A stretch of DNA of 64,000 nt from Blastococcus sp. Marseille-P5729 (GCF_900292035.1 NZ_OMPO01000002.1:843078-907077), one strand, 5' to 3'; positions 7,872 through 18,049 are shown, counted from the first letter of the stretch. Translations and numbers: made by a program. The notes: a model not told the origin generated them from the sequence alone.

Positions 7872-9407
7872 TCAGGTGCCGCAGAACGTGACGTAGCGGT
7901 CGGTGAAGCCGTCCGGCGCCGGCTCGGCGTACCGCTCGAGCCCCGGACGCTCGGTGAACGGGTCGGTGACTGCGTCAAGCAGCTGCTCGAACGGGCCCAG
8001 CTCACCGTCGACGGCTGCCTGCAGCGCCTGCTCGACCAGGTGGTTGCGCGGGATGTAGACCGGGTTGACGGCGTCCATCTGCTTCGCCGTAGTCGCGTGG
8101 TCCTGCTCGCCGAGGCGATCGAGCCACTTCGCCTGCCACGCGTCGTACGTCGTGACGTCGGTGATGCGCTCGCGGACAGCGTCCGCCTCACCCCCGAGCA
8201 CCTTCGCGAGGCGTCTGAAGGTGCCGGTGAAGTCAGCCTGGTTGAGCTTCATGATCGACAGCAGCTCGTCGACCAGCTGCTGATCGGCGGCGTCCTTGCC
8301 CTGGAGGCCGAGCTTCGCGCGGAACCGACGGAGGTAGGCGTCGCTGCACTGCGGTGCGAAGGCCTCGACGCGGCGGGTCGCGTCGGCGATGGCGTCGTCG
8401 ATCGCCTGCTTGCGGACATCCTCGTCCTGCGACGTCTCTGCCGGCCTGCGGCCGTCATCGACGACCGTGTTGTCGGCGATGAGGGGGACGAGGGTTTCGG
8501 CGAGGAGGCTGAGGTTCCAGACCGCGATCGGCGGCTGGTTGGCGTAGCGGTACCGGCCGCCGGTGTCGATCGAGCTGAACACTCGCTGGTCGTCGTACGC
8601 GTCCATGAACGCGCAGGGCCCGTAGTCGATCGTCTCGCCGGAGATCGTCATGTTGTCGCTGTTCATCACGCCGTGGATGAATCCGATGCTCATCCAGGCG
8701 GCGATCAGCTCAGCCTGCCGCGTCACCACCGCCGAGAGGAACCCGGCGTGGTCTCCGGCGTCGAGCTCTGGGTAGTGTCGCGCGATCGCGTAGTCGGCCA
8801 GCTTGCGCACGTGCTCGGGGCTGCCGTGATGGTTGGCCATCTCGAAGGTCCCGACCCGCAGATGGGACGACGCCACCCGGGTCAGGATCGCCCCGGGGAG
8901 CATTCCTTGCTCTCGCAGCACCGTCTCCCCCGTCGTCACGGCCGCGAGCGCGCGCGTGGTCGGGATGCCGAGTGCGTGCATCGCCTCGCCGACGACGTAC
9001 TCACGTAGCACCGGGCCCAGCACCGCCTTGCCGTCGCCACCGCGGGAGAACGGCGTCCGGCCCGATCCCTTGAACGAGATGTCGCGGCGATTGCCGTTGC
9101 CATCGATGAGCTCCCCCAGCAGGACGGCGCGGCCGTCTCCGAGCATCGGGCTGAGGTAGCCGAACTGATGACCGGAGTAGGCCTGCGCGATGGGCTCGGC
9201 ACCGTCCGGCACCGTGTTACCGACCAGCACGGCGAGCCCGTCGTCGGAACGCAGCCACGACGGATCGAGCGCCAGCTCGCCGGCCAGGGCGTCGTTCAGC
9301 GCCACCAGCGTGGGGTCGGGTGAGGCGGCCGGCTGCCAGGGCTCGTAGTACCCCTCGAGCTCGCGCGCGTAGGTGTTGTCGAACGCCCAGTGCATCGCCG
9401 TCGTCAT
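7872..9407 (-). CDS. selO: Protein adenylyltransferase SelO/YdiU
   Basis: The 511-aa protein is a full-length SelO pseudokinase that transfers AMP from ATP to protein hydroxyls. Visible family blocks are [20 protein letters not shown], then [20 protein letters not shown], then [11 protein letters not shown], and a metal-binding region [17 protein letters not shown]. It ends YVTFCGT: the third-last residue is the conserved Cys, the position held by selenocysteine in animal SelO. The TGA after it is the true stop. It stands alone, with upstream gene pntA divergent. Confidence 0.93.
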   Translation of the reverse strand: MTTAMHWAFDNTYARELEGYYEPWQPAASPDPTLVALNDALAGELALDPSWLRSDDGLAVLVGNTVPDGAEPIAQAYSGHQFGYLSPMLGDGRAVLLGELIDGNGNRRDISFKGSGRTPFSRGGDGKAVLGPVLREYVVGEAMHALGIPTTRALAAVTTGETVLREQGMLPGAILTRVASSHLRVGTFEMANHHGSPEHVRKLADYAIARHYPELDAGDHAGFLSAVVTRQAELIAAWMSIGFIHGVMNSDNMTISGETIDYGPCAFMDAYDDQRVFSSIDTGGRYRYANQPPIAVWNLSLLAETLVPLIADNTVVDDGRRPAETSQDEDVRKQAIDDAIADATRRVEAFAPQCSDAYLRRFRAKLGLQGKDAADQQLVDELLSIMKLNQADFTGTFRRLAKVLGGEADAVRERITDVTTYDAWQAKWLDRLGEQDHATTAKQMDAVNPVYIPRNHLVEQALQAAVDGELGPFEQLLDAVTDPFTERPGLERYAEPAPDGFTDRYVTFCGT

Positions 9408-9449
9408 CGGTCCAGGCTGCCACGGTTCGGCGAGGCCGGGGGCGCGGCG

Positions 9450-9514
9450 AAAACTACGTGTATCTGGCGCCCCAAGTGCAATATGCGCTTCAACGGCCGG
9501 ATTCCCGTAGTTTT
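9450..9514. repeat. Palindrome between selO and pntA
   Basis: AAAACTACG (9450-9458) and CGTAGTTTT (9506-9514) are perfect complements. Inside them AAGTGCA and TGCGCTT nearly pair, giving a long stem. It lies in the divergent selO/pntA intergenic region, so it may be an operator or a dispersed hairpin rather than a terminator. Confidence 0.6.
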
Positions 9515-9634
9515 GGTCGGCCTGTTGGCCCCGCGTTGTTAGTCAGCAGCCCTTTTCGCGGGGTGCTCTCGGTCATGGCGCAAACACCTGGGATGCTGGA
9601 GAGTGGACGTTTGAGGAATGTGAAGGGGCTGGCT

Positions 9635-11161
9635 GTGCGGATTGGCGTACCCAAGGAACTCCACGAGCCGTTGGTAGCGGCGACCGGCAAGACGGTCGCG
9701 CAGCTCATCGGGCTCGGCTACGAAGTGATCGTCGAGCGCGGCGCCGGCGCGGACGCCGACCAGCCCGACACCGCTTATCACGGCTCCGGCGCGATCATCG
9801 GCAGCGCCGACGACGTATGGGCCAGTGACATCGTCATCAAGGTCGAGGCCCCCACCGACGAGGAGATCGCCAAGCTCCGGCCCGGCACCACCCTCATCGC
9901 ACAGATGGCACCGGCCCGCAGCCCCGAGCTGCTGGAGAAGCTGCAGCGTCAGGGCGTCACTGCCTTGGCGATGGACGCCGTCCCCCGCATCTCGCGCGCC
10001 CAGTCGATGGACGTCCTCTCCTCCGTCGCCAACGTCGCCGGCTACCGCGCCGTCGTCGAGGCCGCCCACGAGTTCAAGCGCCAGTTCACCGGCCAGGTCA
10101 CCGCCGCCGGCAAGATCCCACCGGCCCGCGTGTTCGTCGTCGGCGCCGGCGTGGCCGGGCTGGCGGCGATCGGCGCGGCGGGCAGCATGGGTGCCATCGT
10201 CCGCGCCTTCGACGTCCGCCCCGAGGTCGCCGAGCAGGTCGAGTCGATGGGCGCCGAGTTCGTCACGGTCGACATGGAGCAGCAGGTCAGCTCCGACGGC
10301 TACGCAAAGGAGATGACCGCCGAGCAGGAGGCCGCGACGGCCGCGATGTACGACGAGGAGGCCCGCAAGGCCGACATCGTCATCACCACCGCGCTGATCC
10401 CCGGCCGCCCGGCTCCCCGGCTGATTAAGGCCGAGACCATCGCGGCGATGCATCCCGGTTCGGTGGTCGTCGACATGGCGGCGGCGTACGGCGGCAACGC
10501 GGCCGGCACCAAGGCTGGCGAGAAGGTCGTCACCGACAACGGCGTCACCCTGATCGGCTACACGAACCTCGCCGCGCGCCTGGCCGCGCAGACCTCGCAG
10601 CTCTACGGCACCAATATCGTCAACCTGTTCAAACTCATCACCCCCGAGAAGAACGGCGTGATGAGCCTCGACATGGACGACGTGATCGTCCGCGGCATCA
10701 CCGCCGTCCACAACGGCGAGGGCATGTGGCCGCCGCCGCCCGTGCAGGTCTCGGCCACCCCCAGCGCCGCCCCGGTCGCCGCGCTCGCCCCACCGGAGGC
10801 CGAGAAGAAACAGGCCGACCCGCGCCGCAAGGTGTTCGCCGCGGCCCTCGGGGCCGTGCTGTTCGCGCTCGTCGCGGCGTACAGCCCGCCGAGCTTCCTC
10901 GGGCACTTCACGGTGTTTGCGCTGGCGATCTTCGTCGGCTACTACGTGATCAGCAACGTCACCCACGCGCTGCACACACCGCTGATGAGCGAGACCAACG
11001 CGATCTCCGGCATCATCCTCGTCGGCGGACTGCTGCAGGTCGGCAGCGACAACCTCGCCGTCACGATCATCGCGCTCATCGCCGTACTCGTCGCCAGCAT
11101 CAACATCTTCGGCGGCTTCCTGGTGACCCTGCGCATGCTCAAGATGTTCCAGAAGGACTAG
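9635..11161 (+). CDS. pntA: NAD(P) transhydrogenase subunit alpha (fused alpha1-alpha2)
   Basis: The 508-aa protein starts at GTG 9635 (AAGGGG 6 nt upstream), giving the family start [11 protein letters not shown]. Domain I (about 1-375) binds NAD(H), with [18 protein letters not shown] followed by [10 protein letters not shown] Pro/Ala linker follows, then domain IIa with four helices from about residue 405, ending [14 protein letters not shown]. It uses the proton gradient to reduce NADP+ with NADH. It lies 6 bp before pntB. As in E. coli and unlike Rhodospirillum, the two alpha pieces are fused. Confidence 0.95.
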   Translation: MRIGVPKELHEPLVAATGKTVAQLIGLGYEVIVERGAGADADQPDTAYHGSGAIIGSADDVWASDIVIKVEAPTDEEIAKLRPGTTLIAQMAPARSPELLEKLQRQGVTALAMDAVPRISRAQSMDVLSSVANVAGYRAVVEAAHEFKRQFTGQVTAAGKIPPARVFVVGAGVAGLAAIGAAGSMGAIVRAFDVRPEVAEQVESMGAEFVTVDMEQQVSSDGYAKEMTAEQEAATAAMYDEEARKADIVITTALIPGRPAPRLIKAETIAAMHPGSVVVDMAAAYGGNAAGTKAGEKVVTDNGVTLIGYTNLAARLAAQTSQLYGTNIVNLFKLITPEKNGVMSLDMDDVIVRGITAVHNGEGMWPPPPVQVSATPSAAPVAALAPPEAEKKQADPRRKVFAAALGAVLFALVAAYSPPSFLGHFTVFALAIFVGYYVISNVTHALHTPLMSETNAISGIILVGGLLQVGSDNLAVTIIALIAVLVASINIFGGFLVTLRMLKMFQKD

Positions 11162-11167
11162 CCCCGA

Positions 11168-12628
11168 ATGACGACTCACATCCTCGCCGCCGTCGGTACC
11201 CAGGCCGACGGCTCGGTCCTCTCCGGACTGGTCACTGCCGCCTACATCATCGCCGCGGTGCTGTTCATCGCCGCCCTCGCCGGGCTCTCCAAGCACGAGA
11301 CCGCGCGGGCAGGTAACTACGCCGGCATGGTCGGCATGGTCATCGCGCTGGTCGCGACCATCGTCCTCGCCGCACGCAACAGTGAGCGCCCCGCCGCCAT
11401 CACCCTCGCCCTGATCATCGTCGCGATGCTGATCGGCGCGTTCATCGGCTTCTGGCGGGCCCGCACCGTCGAGATGACCGGGATGCCGGAGCTGGTCGCG
11501 CTGCTGCACAGCTTCGTGGGCCTGGCCGCCGTCCTCGTCGGCTACAACTCCTACCTGGAGACCGACCACTCCGTCGGCGGCTCGTTGGCCACCATCCACT
11601 CGGTCGAGGTCTTCCTCGGCGTGTTCATCGGCGCCATCACCTTCACCGGCTCGATCGTCGCCTTCCTCAAGCTCAGCGCCAAGATGAAGTCCGCGCCGAT
11701 GATGCTGCCGGGCCGGCACATGCTGAACCTGGGCATCATCCTGGCCTCGGTGGCGCTGATGGTGTGGTTCACCCTCGACACCAGCGACGCGGCGATCATC
11801 CCGCTGCTGATCATGACCGTGCTCGCCCTGCTGCTCGGCTTCCATCTCGTGGCGGCGATTGGCGGCGGCGACATGCCCGTCGTCGTGTCGATGCTCAACA
11901 GTTACTCCGGCTGGGCCGCGGCCGCGGCAGGCTTCATGCTGGGCAACGACCTGCTGATCATCCCCGGTGCGCTCGTGGGCTCGTCCGGCGCGATCCTCTC
12001 CTACATCATGTGCAAGGCGATGAACCGCTCGTTCGTCTCCGTCATCGCCGGCGGGTTCGGCTCGGACGGCGCAGTGTCGGACGACGGCCGCGACTACGGC
12101 GAGCACCGCGAGATCGACGCCGCCGGCGCCGCCCAGCTGCTGGCCGACGCCCAGTCGGGGGGCATCACGCCCGGCTACGGCATGGCGGTGGCCCAGGCGC
12201 AGTACCCGGTCGCCGAGCTCACCAAGCGGCTGCGCGACCAGGGGGTCGACGTCCGGTTCGGCATCCACCCGGTCGCTGGCCGCCTGCCCGGTCACATGAA
12301 CGTGCTGCTGGCCGAGGCCAAGGTGCCCTACGACGTCGTCCTCGAGATGGATGAGATCAACGACGACTTCCCCGATACGGACGTCGTCCTGGTCATCGGC
12401 GCCAACGACACCGTGAACCCGGCGGCGCTCGAGGAGCCCAACAGCCCGATCGCCGGCATGCCGGTGCTCGAGGTGTGGAACGCCCGCGACGTCATCGTGT
12501 TCAAGCGGTCGATGGCGGCCGGGTACGCCGGCGTGCAGAACCCGCTGTTCTTCCGCGAGAACACCCAGATGCTGTTCGGGGACGCCAAGGACCGCGTCGA
12601 GGACATCGTCGCCGCGCTCCCGAAGTGA
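11168..12628 (+). CDS. pntB: NAD(P) transhydrogenase subunit beta
   Basis: The 486-aa protein has about eight to nine membrane helices in the first 280 residues (for example [20 protein letters not shown] and a His-containing [18 protein letters not shown]). The cytoplasmic NADP(H)-binding domain III follows, with [37 protein letters not shown] and [10 protein letters not shown]. The membrane part translocates protons with the PntA helices. It is coupled to pntA in an operon. Confidence 0.95.
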   Translation: MTTHILAAVGTQADGSVLSGLVTAAYIIAAVLFIAALAGLSKHETARAGNYAGMVGMVIALVATIVLAARNSERPAAITLALIIVAMLIGAFIGFWRARTVEMTGMPELVALLHSFVGLAAVLVGYNSYLETDHSVGGSLATIHSVEVFLGVFIGAITFTGSIVAFLKLSAKMKSAPMMLPGRHMLNLGIILASVALMVWFTLDTSDAAIIPLLIMTVLALLLGFHLVAAIGGGDMPVVVSMLNSYSGWAAAAAGFMLGNDLLIIPGALVGSSGAILSYIMCKAMNRSFVSVIAGGFGSDGAVSDDGRDYGEHREIDAAGAAQLLADAQSGGITPGYGMAVAQAQYPVAELTKRLRDQGVDVRFGIHPVAGRLPGHMNVLLAEAKVPYDVVLEMDEINDDFPDTDVVLVIGANDTVNPAALEEPNSPIAGMPVLEVWNARDVIVFKRSMAAGYAGVQNPLFFRENTQMLFGDAKDRVEDIVAALPK

Positions 12629-12679
12629 CGGCCGCTGCTGCCCGACCGCCCATCGGCCCGGGCCCCCTACAGTAGGGCC

Positions 12680-13396
12680 GTGGCCAAGCCAAGACCTGAC
12701 TCAGAGATAGAGCGTGCGCTGATCGTGGTGGCGCACCCCGACGACGCCGACTTCGGCGCCGCGGGCACCGCCGCCGGCTGGGTAGAGGCCGGCATCGAGG
12801 TCACCCTCCTGTGCGTTACGCACGGCGAGCAGGGCGCCCACCCGGACGCCGACATCACCACGATCCCGGCGCTGCGGGAGAAGGAGCAGCGGGCCGCGAG
12901 CGCCCGGGTCGGGATCACCGACGTCCGCTGGCTCGAAGGCTTCCGCGACGGCTGGGTCGAGCCGAGCTTCGACCTGCAGCGGGCGATCGTGAAGGTGATC
13001 CGCGAGGTGCGGCCGCAGCGGGTGATCACCCAGAGCCCGGAGCGCTTCTACGACCGGCTGCAGGCCTCGCACCCCGACCATCTGGCGACCGGTGAGGCGA
13101 CGATTCGGGCGTGCTATCCGGCGTCCGAGAACCCCTTCGCGTGGCCCGAGCTGGGCCTGCCGTTCTGGCACGTCGGCGAGATCTGGCTGATAGCGCACCC
13201 CGCACCGGACCACGCTGTCGACATCACCGACCGGTTCCCCCGCAAGATCGCCGCGCTGCGCGAGCACGTCTCGCAGACCGGCCACCGCGCCGACCTCGAG
13301 GAGCTGGTCGCGGGGATGAGCTACGGCCTCGGCAGGCTGATGGGGTTGCCCGAGGGCAGGATGGCCGAAGCCTTCAAGGTCATCACCCTGAACTAG
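12680..13396 (+). CDS. PIG-L/LmbE-family deacetylase
   Basis: The 238-aa protein starts at GTG 12680 and has the zinc motif AHPDDADFG (residues about 17-25) and a second conserved ASHPDH segment. These are the hallmarks of LmbE/MshB-like N-acetyl or N-acyl amide hydrolases acting on sugar conjugates. It is shorter than MshB (about 300 aa) and lacks features I would use to call MshB or Mca, so the substrate is open. It follows pntB by 51 bp and may be transcribed with it. Confidence 0.88.
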   Translation: MAKPRPDSEIERALIVVAHPDDADFGAAGTAAGWVEAGIEVTLLCVTHGEQGAHPDADITTIPALREKEQRAASARVGITDVRWLEGFRDGWVEPSFDLQRAIVKVIREVRPQRVITQSPERFYDRLQASHPDHLATGEATIRACYPASENPFAWPELGLPFWHVGEIWLIAHPAPDHAVDITDRFPRKIAALREHVSQTGHRADLEELVAGMSYGLGRLMGLPEGRMAEAFKVITLN

Positions 13397-13439
13397 GTTC
13401 CGCTACGACCGCGGCCCAGCCCGGCGCGCCGGTCGATTT

Positions 13440-13540
13440 CGCCCGTTCGTCGACGAGCGCCGTACCGCGCTCGTCGATGGGCGCAGAAAGGACCAACCGG
13501 GAGGGTGACATTTGTGGTGCGAACTGCTTTCGCACCACGA
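13440..13540. terminator. Double hairpin between convergent genes
   Basis: Two palindromes lie in the 162-bp gap between the PIG-L gene (plus) and the monooxygenase gene (minus). One is at 13440-13483 (GTCGACGAGCGC pairing with GCGCTCGTCGA). The other is at 13512-13540 (TTGTGGTGCGAA with TTCGCACCACGA, 11 of 12 bp, 5-nt loop). A CCGGCGCGCCGG palindrome lies just before at 13421-13432. The position suits bidirectional termination. Confidence 0.6.
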
Positions 13541-13558
13541 CCAAGAGCCCGCCTGCGG

Positions 13559-14593
13559 TCAGGCGAGAAGCTCGCGGACCATCGGGATGACCTTGGTGCC
13601 GTAGAGCTCGATCGAGCTCATCAGCTGCTCGTGCGGCATCGCGCCGTTGGCGTACTTCAGGTCGAAGCGCTCCAGCGACAGCGCCTGCGCCGTGGCGGCG
13701 ATCTTCCTCGCGACCGTCTCGGGCGAGCCGACGTACAACGCGCCGTCCTCGACCTCGGCCTCGAACTCGGCCCGGTTCGTCGGGGGCCAGCCGCGCTCAC
13801 GACCGATGCGGTCGCGGTTGGCCTTGAAGTGCGGGAACAGCTCATCGCGAGCCTGCTCGTCGGTGGCCGCGATGTGCCCGGGCGAGTGGACGCCGACCGG
13901 CAGCTCGCCGTTGAGCAGGTCGCCGGTACCGAGCTCGCGCGTCGCGCGTCGGTAGAGGTCGGCGTACGGCGCGAACCGGTGCGCGGAGCCGCCGATGATC
14001 GCCAGCATCATCGGGATCCCGTAGCGGGCCGCGCGGATCACCGACTCGGGTGATCCTCCGACGCCGATCCAGGTGCGCAGCCGGCCGGACTCGGTCTTCG
14101 GGAAGACCTCGACCTCGCGCAATGGCGGGCGGATGGTGCCCTCCCAGGTGACCGGCTCCTCGTCGAGCAGCCGGGAGAACAGGTCGAGCTTCTCGTTGAA
14201 CAGCACCTCGTAGTCGGCCAGATCAAGCCCGTACAGCGGGAAGGACTCGGTGAACGAGCCGCGCCCGAGCTGCACCTCGGCGCGGCCGTTGGAAAGAGCA
14301 TCGAGGGTCGCGAATCGCTCGAACACCCGGATCGGATCGTCGGAGGACAGCACGGTGACTCCGGTGGCGAGCAGAATCTGCTTCGTGCGCGATGCAGCCG
14401 CCGCGAGCACGACCTCGGGGGCTGTGACGGCGTAGTCGTCGCGATGGTGCTCCCCTACCGCGAAGGCGCGGACGCCGACCGAGTCGGCAAGCACTGCTTG
14501 GTCGACGATGTCGCGCAGCACCTCGGCGTACGAGAGCTTCTCGCCTTCGGCATCGACAGTCACGTCACCGAAGGTGCCCAGCCCGAAGTCCAT
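13559..14593 (-). CDS. Luciferase-like (LLM) flavin-dependent monooxygenase
   Basis: The 344-aa protein has the bacterial luciferase TIM-barrel fold. It begins MDFGLGTFGDVTVD, with GEHHRDDYAV (conserved His pair), LATGVTVLSSDDPIRVFERFA, GRAEVQLGRGSF and GGSPESVIRAARYG. It would oxygenate a small molecule using reduced FMN or F420 supplied by another enzyme. The start is the ATG at 14593 with GGAGGAT just upstream. An 18-bp RosR-type operator (14605-14622) lies 12 bp before the start, suggesting repression relieved by oxidants. Substrate unknown. Confidence 0.88.
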   Translation of the reverse strand: MDFGLGTFGDVTVDAEGEKLSYAEVLRDIVDQAVLADSVGVRAFAVGEHHRDDYAVTAPEVVLAAAASRTKQILLATGVTVLSSDDPIRVFERFATLDALSNGRAEVQLGRGSFTESFPLYGLDLADYEVLFNEKLDLFSRLLDEEPVTWEGTIRPPLREVEVFPKTESGRLRTWIGVGGSPESVIRAARYGIPMMLAIIGGSAHRFAPYADLYRRATRELGTGDLLNGELPVGVHSPGHIAATDEQARDELFPHFKANRDRIGRERGWPPTNRAEFEAEVEDGALYVGSPETVARKIAATAQALSLERFDLKYANGAMPHEQLMSSIELYGTKVIPMVRELLA

Positions 14594-14604
14594 CGATCCT
14601 CCAT

Positions 14605-14622
14605 TAGTTCAATGTTCAATAA
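14605..14622 (-). promoter_or_regulatory. RosR-type operator upstream of the LLM monooxygenase gene
   Basis: On the gene strand the site reads TTATTGAACATTGAACTA, differing from the corynebacterial RosR consensus TTGTTGAYRYRTCAACWA by one base in each 7-nt arm. It sits 12 bp from the start codon, where a repressor would block transcription or initiation. Confidence 0.6.
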
Positions 14623-14624
14623 GT

Positions 14625-15632
14625 CTACCCCGCGGGCCGGATCCGGAGGGCGGCGGCGTCTCGAGAGCGGGGCTGCCACCCCTCTGCGGCAGCCCGACGG
14701 GTGAGTGACGCCAAGGCGGTGTTCACCGGCGTCGGTACGCCGTGCACCCGGCCCAGCCGTACGATCTCGCCGTTGATGTAGTCCGTCTCGACCGATCCGG
14801 TACCACGCGCGATGGACTGATAGGTCGATGAGCCCATCTCCTCGGGCGCTCCCGGCACCGACGCGATCTGCGCTCGCAGCCGATTGGCGCTCTCCTCCTC
14901 GTCGTCCACGACCGCCTCGCCGGTTGCCGCGAGCACGGCGCGCGCCTCGGCTTGCGCGTCCTTGATCAGCCGCTTGCTGGCCTCGCTGCGCACGAACAGG
15001 GCGTCGATCGCGTTGACCATGTTCGAGACCAGCTTGCGCCGTTTCCAGGCCATCACGTCGTCCGGCAGTGGCACCGAGAGCCGCGCAGACTCCCAGTCCC
15101 GAGCAACCTCGCGCGCAAGGTCGTCCGGCCCGTCGCCGCGGTAGCGGCCGAGGTGAAACACGCCGGAGACGGGGGTGTAGCGAGCCACGATCTCGCCAGG
15201 AGTCACATGGGTCGCGGGGCACCAGACGCAAACGCCGTACACCCTCTCGAAGTACCGCAGCGCGAGGTCCTCAGCGGCCAGACCGTTCGTGAGACAGAGG
15301 ATCGGCAGCAAGTCCCCCGCCGTCCCCAGCGTCTCGGCGCCGGAGCGGACCGGGACGTCGGCCCAGGCGGCGAGCGCCTCGGCCGCCTGCTGGGTCTTGA
15401 CCGCGAGCACGAGGACGTCGTCCGGACCGAGCTCCGCCTGTTCGGGTGATGCCCACACAGTGGCGCGCACCTCGATGGTCTCGTCGGGAGTGCGCAGAGT
15501 CATCCCGTCGCGGACGAGCACCTCGCCGTGCTCTCCCCGAGCCACCCACACCACCGGAATGTCGTGCTGTGCCAGGCGGCCCCCGACCGTGCCGCCGATC
15601 GCCCCGGTCCCCATGATCACGTATCGCCGCAT
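14625..15632 (-). CDS. Ketopantoate reductase (PanE/ApbA)-like dehydrogenase
   Basis: The 335-aa protein begins with an NADP-binding Rossmann motif (VIMGTGAIGGTVGGRLAQ) and contains VLAVKTQ, CLTNGL and the helical C-terminal domain with KRRKLVSNMVNAIDAL (conserved Lys/Asn) and SSTYQSIARGTGSVETDYIN. These are features of PanE, which reduces 2-dehydropantoate to pantoate. Actinomycete paralogues are numerous, so a pantothenate role is not certain. The stop lies about 30 bp before the LLM gene promoter region. Confidence 0.85.
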   Translation of the reverse strand: MRRYVIMGTGAIGGTVGGRLAQHDIPVVWVARGEHGEVLVRDGMTLRTPDETIEVRATVWASPEQAELGPDDVLVLAVKTQQAAEALAAWADVPVRSGAETLGTAGDLLPILCLTNGLAAEDLALRYFERVYGVCVWCPATHVTPGEIVARYTPVSGVFHLGRYRGDGPDDLAREVARDWESARLSVPLPDDVMAWKRRKLVSNMVNAIDALFVRSEASKRLIKDAQAEARAVLAATGEAVVDDEEESANRLRAQIASVPGAPEEMGSSTYQSIARGTGSVETDYINGEIVRLGRVHGVPTPVNTALASLTRRAAAEGWQPRSRDAAALRIRPAG

Positions 15633-15702
15633 GCGATCAGTCTCTCAGCGTCAGCGCCCCTTCGCTCGCCACGCCGTCCGGTCGCCGGGGCAAGATGGGG
15701 CG

Positions 15703-16686
15703 GTGCGCGGACGTTGGGCGGGGTGGACGGTCACGATCGCCGTTGTCATCCTGGCGTTGCTGACCGTCGATCCGGCCAGCCTGGGGTTGTCGACGTACGA
15801 GCCCTTCGCGCAGGTGATCGCGATGCGGGGACTGCTGTCGCTGGTGCTGCTGATGGCCGCGTTCGCGGCCGGGCTGTGCGCGGTGCTCGTGCTGCATCGC
15901 GGCGAGGCGCGCCCGGTCCGACTAGGCATCACCTTCCTGGTGCTGCTGGCCGTCGGCGTCGTCCACGCGGGCGTAGTCGTTGCGCGGGGCCCGTCCGCGG
16001 CGGCCGCGCTGCCGGAGGGCAAGCCGGACGGCGCCGTCGACGTCCTCGCCTTCAACGCCCTGCACCAGGGAGCCTCCATCGAGGACGTCGTCCGCGCTCT
16101 CGACGAGCACCGCCCCGACGTCGCCGTGCTCCCCGAGGTCGCCGAGTCGCGGGCGGAGACGATCATCAAGAACGCAGCCGGCGACTTTGCCCTGTTCATG
16201 GGGCGCGGACGGTATGGCCGCTCCGTGCCCACCGCCTTGCTGATCGCCCACACGCTGGGCGAGTACGAGCGCATCGACGGGCCCGACACGGCCCTGGGCA
16301 CCGTCGGCGCGGAACCGGCGAACGGAGACGGCCCGGTGCTCTACGGCGTCCACACGATGTCGCCGGTCGGTGAGCGGATGCCGACCTGGCGCGCCGACCT
16401 CGAACTGGTCACCGGCCTGTGCAGCGGCACCGACGGAATCATCATGGCCGGGGACTTCAACGCCACCTTCGATCATGCGCCGATGCGGGAGACCACCTGC
16501 GTGGACGGGTCGGTCGGCGACGGCGGCGTGGGCACCTGGCCGACCGGCTTTCCGCGGGTACTCGGCGCCTCGATCGACCACGTGCTGGTCGATCCGGATC
16601 GCTGGCAGCCGTCGGGGTCCGCCGTCTTTGAGGTCCCCGGCAGCGACCATCGCGGCGTGGTGGTGCGGTTACGGCCGAAGCAGTAG
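15703..16686 (+). CDS. Membrane-anchored endonuclease/exonuclease/phosphatase-family protein
   Basis: The 327-aa protein starts at GTG 15703. Three N-terminal membrane helices (about residues 8-28, 42-66 and 74-96) precede an EEP domain with VLAFNALHQGAS (catalytic Asn), EVAESR (metal Glu region), MAGDFNATFDH (catalytic Asp/Asn) and PGSDHRGVVV (catalytic Asp-His). The domain would face outside and hydrolyse a phosphodiester, for instance in a nucleic acid or phospholipid. A stretch of predicted secreted genes follows. No specific substrate can be assigned. Confidence 0.85.
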   Translation: MRGRWAGWTVTIAVVILALLTVDPASLGLSTYEPFAQVIAMRGLLSLVLLMAAFAAGLCAVLVLHRGEARPVRLGITFLVLLAVGVVHAGVVVARGPSAAAALPEGKPDGAVDVLAFNALHQGASIEDVVRALDEHRPDVAVLPEVAESRAETIIKNAAGDFALFMGRGRYGRSVPTALLIAHTLGEYERIDGPDTALGTVGAEPANGDGPVLYGVHTMSPVGERMPTWRADLELVTGLCSGTDGIIMAGDFNATFDHAPMRETTCVDGSVGDGGVGTWPTGFPRVLGASIDHVLVDPDRWQPSGSAVFEVPGSDHRGVVVRLRPKQ

Positions 16687-16719
16687 GCGGTGCAGCTCAC
16701 GGCGGCATACCCTTGATCC

Positions 16720-17268
16720 GTGCCATCGCTACGCGACCGCCGTCTGTGGATCGTGCTGTTCACGATCATCATCGGACTGCTCGCCATGCACGGCCCCACC
16801 TTCGTGACGTTCGCAGGCACAGCAACCGCTGCGTCGGTTCATTCGTTCGCCGAGGACGGCGCCGCGGGGCACGTGGGCAGTGCTCATGCAGTCATCATCG
16901 CGCCCGCCACTGGCGACCATGCAGCCGTGGAAGTCATGGGTACTGCGGACGCGGTCATCGGGTCTACTGGTGGGGACCATGCAGCCGTGGATCGCCCGCC
17001 GGCGCATGTCGGCACCAGTCACGTCGACGCGGCGGACGCCGCGGCACCAGAAGGTCACGACCACGACTCCGCAGCGCATCTGCTGCACCTGTGCGCCGCG
17101 GTTCTGCTCGCCCTCGTCGTCCTCGGCCTAGCGCTGCTGTTGCGCCGCCGCCCTCGGATACTCGATCTGCTTCCCGCGCCCCGCGGCCCCGGACCCATCC
17201 GGCAAGACCGCCATCCTCCCCCCCATGGGGCCGCCCTGCTGAACCGCCTGTGCGTGAGCCTGACCTGA
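16720..17268 (+). CDS. His-rich small membrane protein (DUF6153-like)
   Basis: The 182-aa protein starts at GTG 16720. It has an N-terminal helix (WIVLFTIIIGLLAMHG), an external His-rich middle with several H-A and H-D pairs, a second helix (LLHLCAAVLLALVVLGLALL), and a basic cytosolic tail. The middle contains an internal duplication: GACCATGCAGCCGTGGA occurs at about 16916 and 16976, giving two DHAAV segments. Similar proteins often precede DUF305 genes, and the His-rich face suggests metal handling (inference). It is 57 bp before the DUF305 lipoprotein gene. Confidence 0.7.
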   Translation: MPSLRDRRLWIVLFTIIIGLLAMHGPTFVTFAGTATAASVHSFAEDGAAGHVGSAHAVIIAPATGDHAAVEVMGTADAVIGSTGGDHAAVDRPPAHVGTSHVDAADAAAPEGHDHDSAAHLLHLCAAVLLALVVLGLALLLRRRPRILDLLPAPRGPGPIRQDRHPPPHGAALLNRLCVSLT

Positions 17269-17325
17269 GCCTGGTCGCCACACGACCAACAACAGCTCAG
17301 AACGCTTACCCATAGGAGAAACAGC

Positions 17326-17904
17326 ATGAAGAAGTACCTAGCAGTCCTCGCCGCCGTCCTCACGGCACTATTGGTCGCAGGCTGCGGCTCGAACGCGGAC
17401 ACCGCCAGCGAGTCGTCGTCCGCCGCGTCGGAGGAGCACAACACGCAGGACGTGATGTTTGCGCAGATGATGGTCCCGCACCACCAGCAGGCCATCGAGA
17501 TGGCCGACATGGTGCCGGGGCGCGGCGCGAGCCCGCAGCTCGAGTCGCTCGCCGAGCAGATCAAGAACGCCCAGCAACCCGAGATCGACGAGATGACCGG
17601 GTGGTTGGAGTCGTGGGACCAGAACGTTCCCGACCCGGACTCGTCCATGGGTGATCACGCCGGTCACGCCGGGATGGGCGGCATGATGACGGACGAGCAG
17701 ATGACCGCGCTGGAGGCGGCGTCCGGCCCCGAGTTCGAGAAGATGTGGCTGGAGATGATGATCCAGCACCACGCAGGGGCGGTGCAGATGGCCGAGGAGC
17801 AGAAGGAGTACGGCCAGTACGAGCCGGCGATGGCGATGGCCGACGAGATCATCAAGAGCCAGCAGGCCGAGATCGATCAGATGGAAGAGATGTTGGCCTC
17901 GTAG
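17326..17904 (+). CDS. DUF305 (ferritin-like) lipoprotein
   Basis: The 192-aa protein has a signal peptide (MKKYLAVLAAVLTALLVAGC) with lipobox Cys20. A helical DUF305 domain carries two matching motifs, MFAQMMVPHHQQAIEMADM and MWLEMMIQHHAGAVQMA. The paired His-His with Met-rich helices is typical of this family, some members of which bind copper. The linker is Met/His-rich (MGDHAGHAGMGGMM). It would sit on the outer membrane face. A good RBS (GGAGAA) precedes the ATG. A metal-related role shared with the upstream His-rich protein is inferred. Confidence 0.9.
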   Translation: MKKYLAVLAAVLTALLVAGCGSNADTASESSSAASEEHNTQDVMFAQMMVPHHQQAIEMADMVPGRGASPQLESLAEQIKNAQQPEIDEMTGWLESWDQNVPDPDSSMGDHAGHAGMGGMMTDEQMTALEAASGPEFEKMWLEMMIQHHAGAVQMAEEQKEYGQYEPAMAMADEIIKSQQAEIDQMEEMLAS

Positions 17905-17937
17905 CTCGACATTCCACGGCGGGCACGGCAGGCCCGA

Positions 17938-17993
17938 CCCGCGGTGCTTCCTGGTGCGCTACGCGAGCGATAGCGCGCCAGGAGCACCGCGGG
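17938..17993. terminator. Strong long hairpin after the DUF305 gene
   Basis: Arms at 17938-17961 and 17971-17993 pair over 22 positions with one bulged T and one G-U-type mismatch, loop 9 nt. It lies between convergent genes (DUF305, plus; GST-like, minus). It has no T run, as usual in actinomycetes. Confidence 0.7.
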
Positions 17994-18049
17994 TGGTGCC
18001 GTGCGGATGTGCGGCGTGCGGGAGTGCCGCGCGGGGGTGCTCCAGTCGG

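Noticed and set aside
7860..7874. Sec read-through of the TGA ending selO, since the frame continues into the hydrolase remnant and a GGTC loop lies 16-20 nt on
   Set aside because: SelO ends naturally two residues after its conserved Cys (CGT then stop), as here; the downstream sequence is a remnant of an unrelated hydrolase and the stem is only 4 bp.
9539..12295. 918-codon minus frame opposite pntAB
   Set aside because: It is a shadow frame rich in D/H/G; pntA and pntB on the plus strand are unmistakable.
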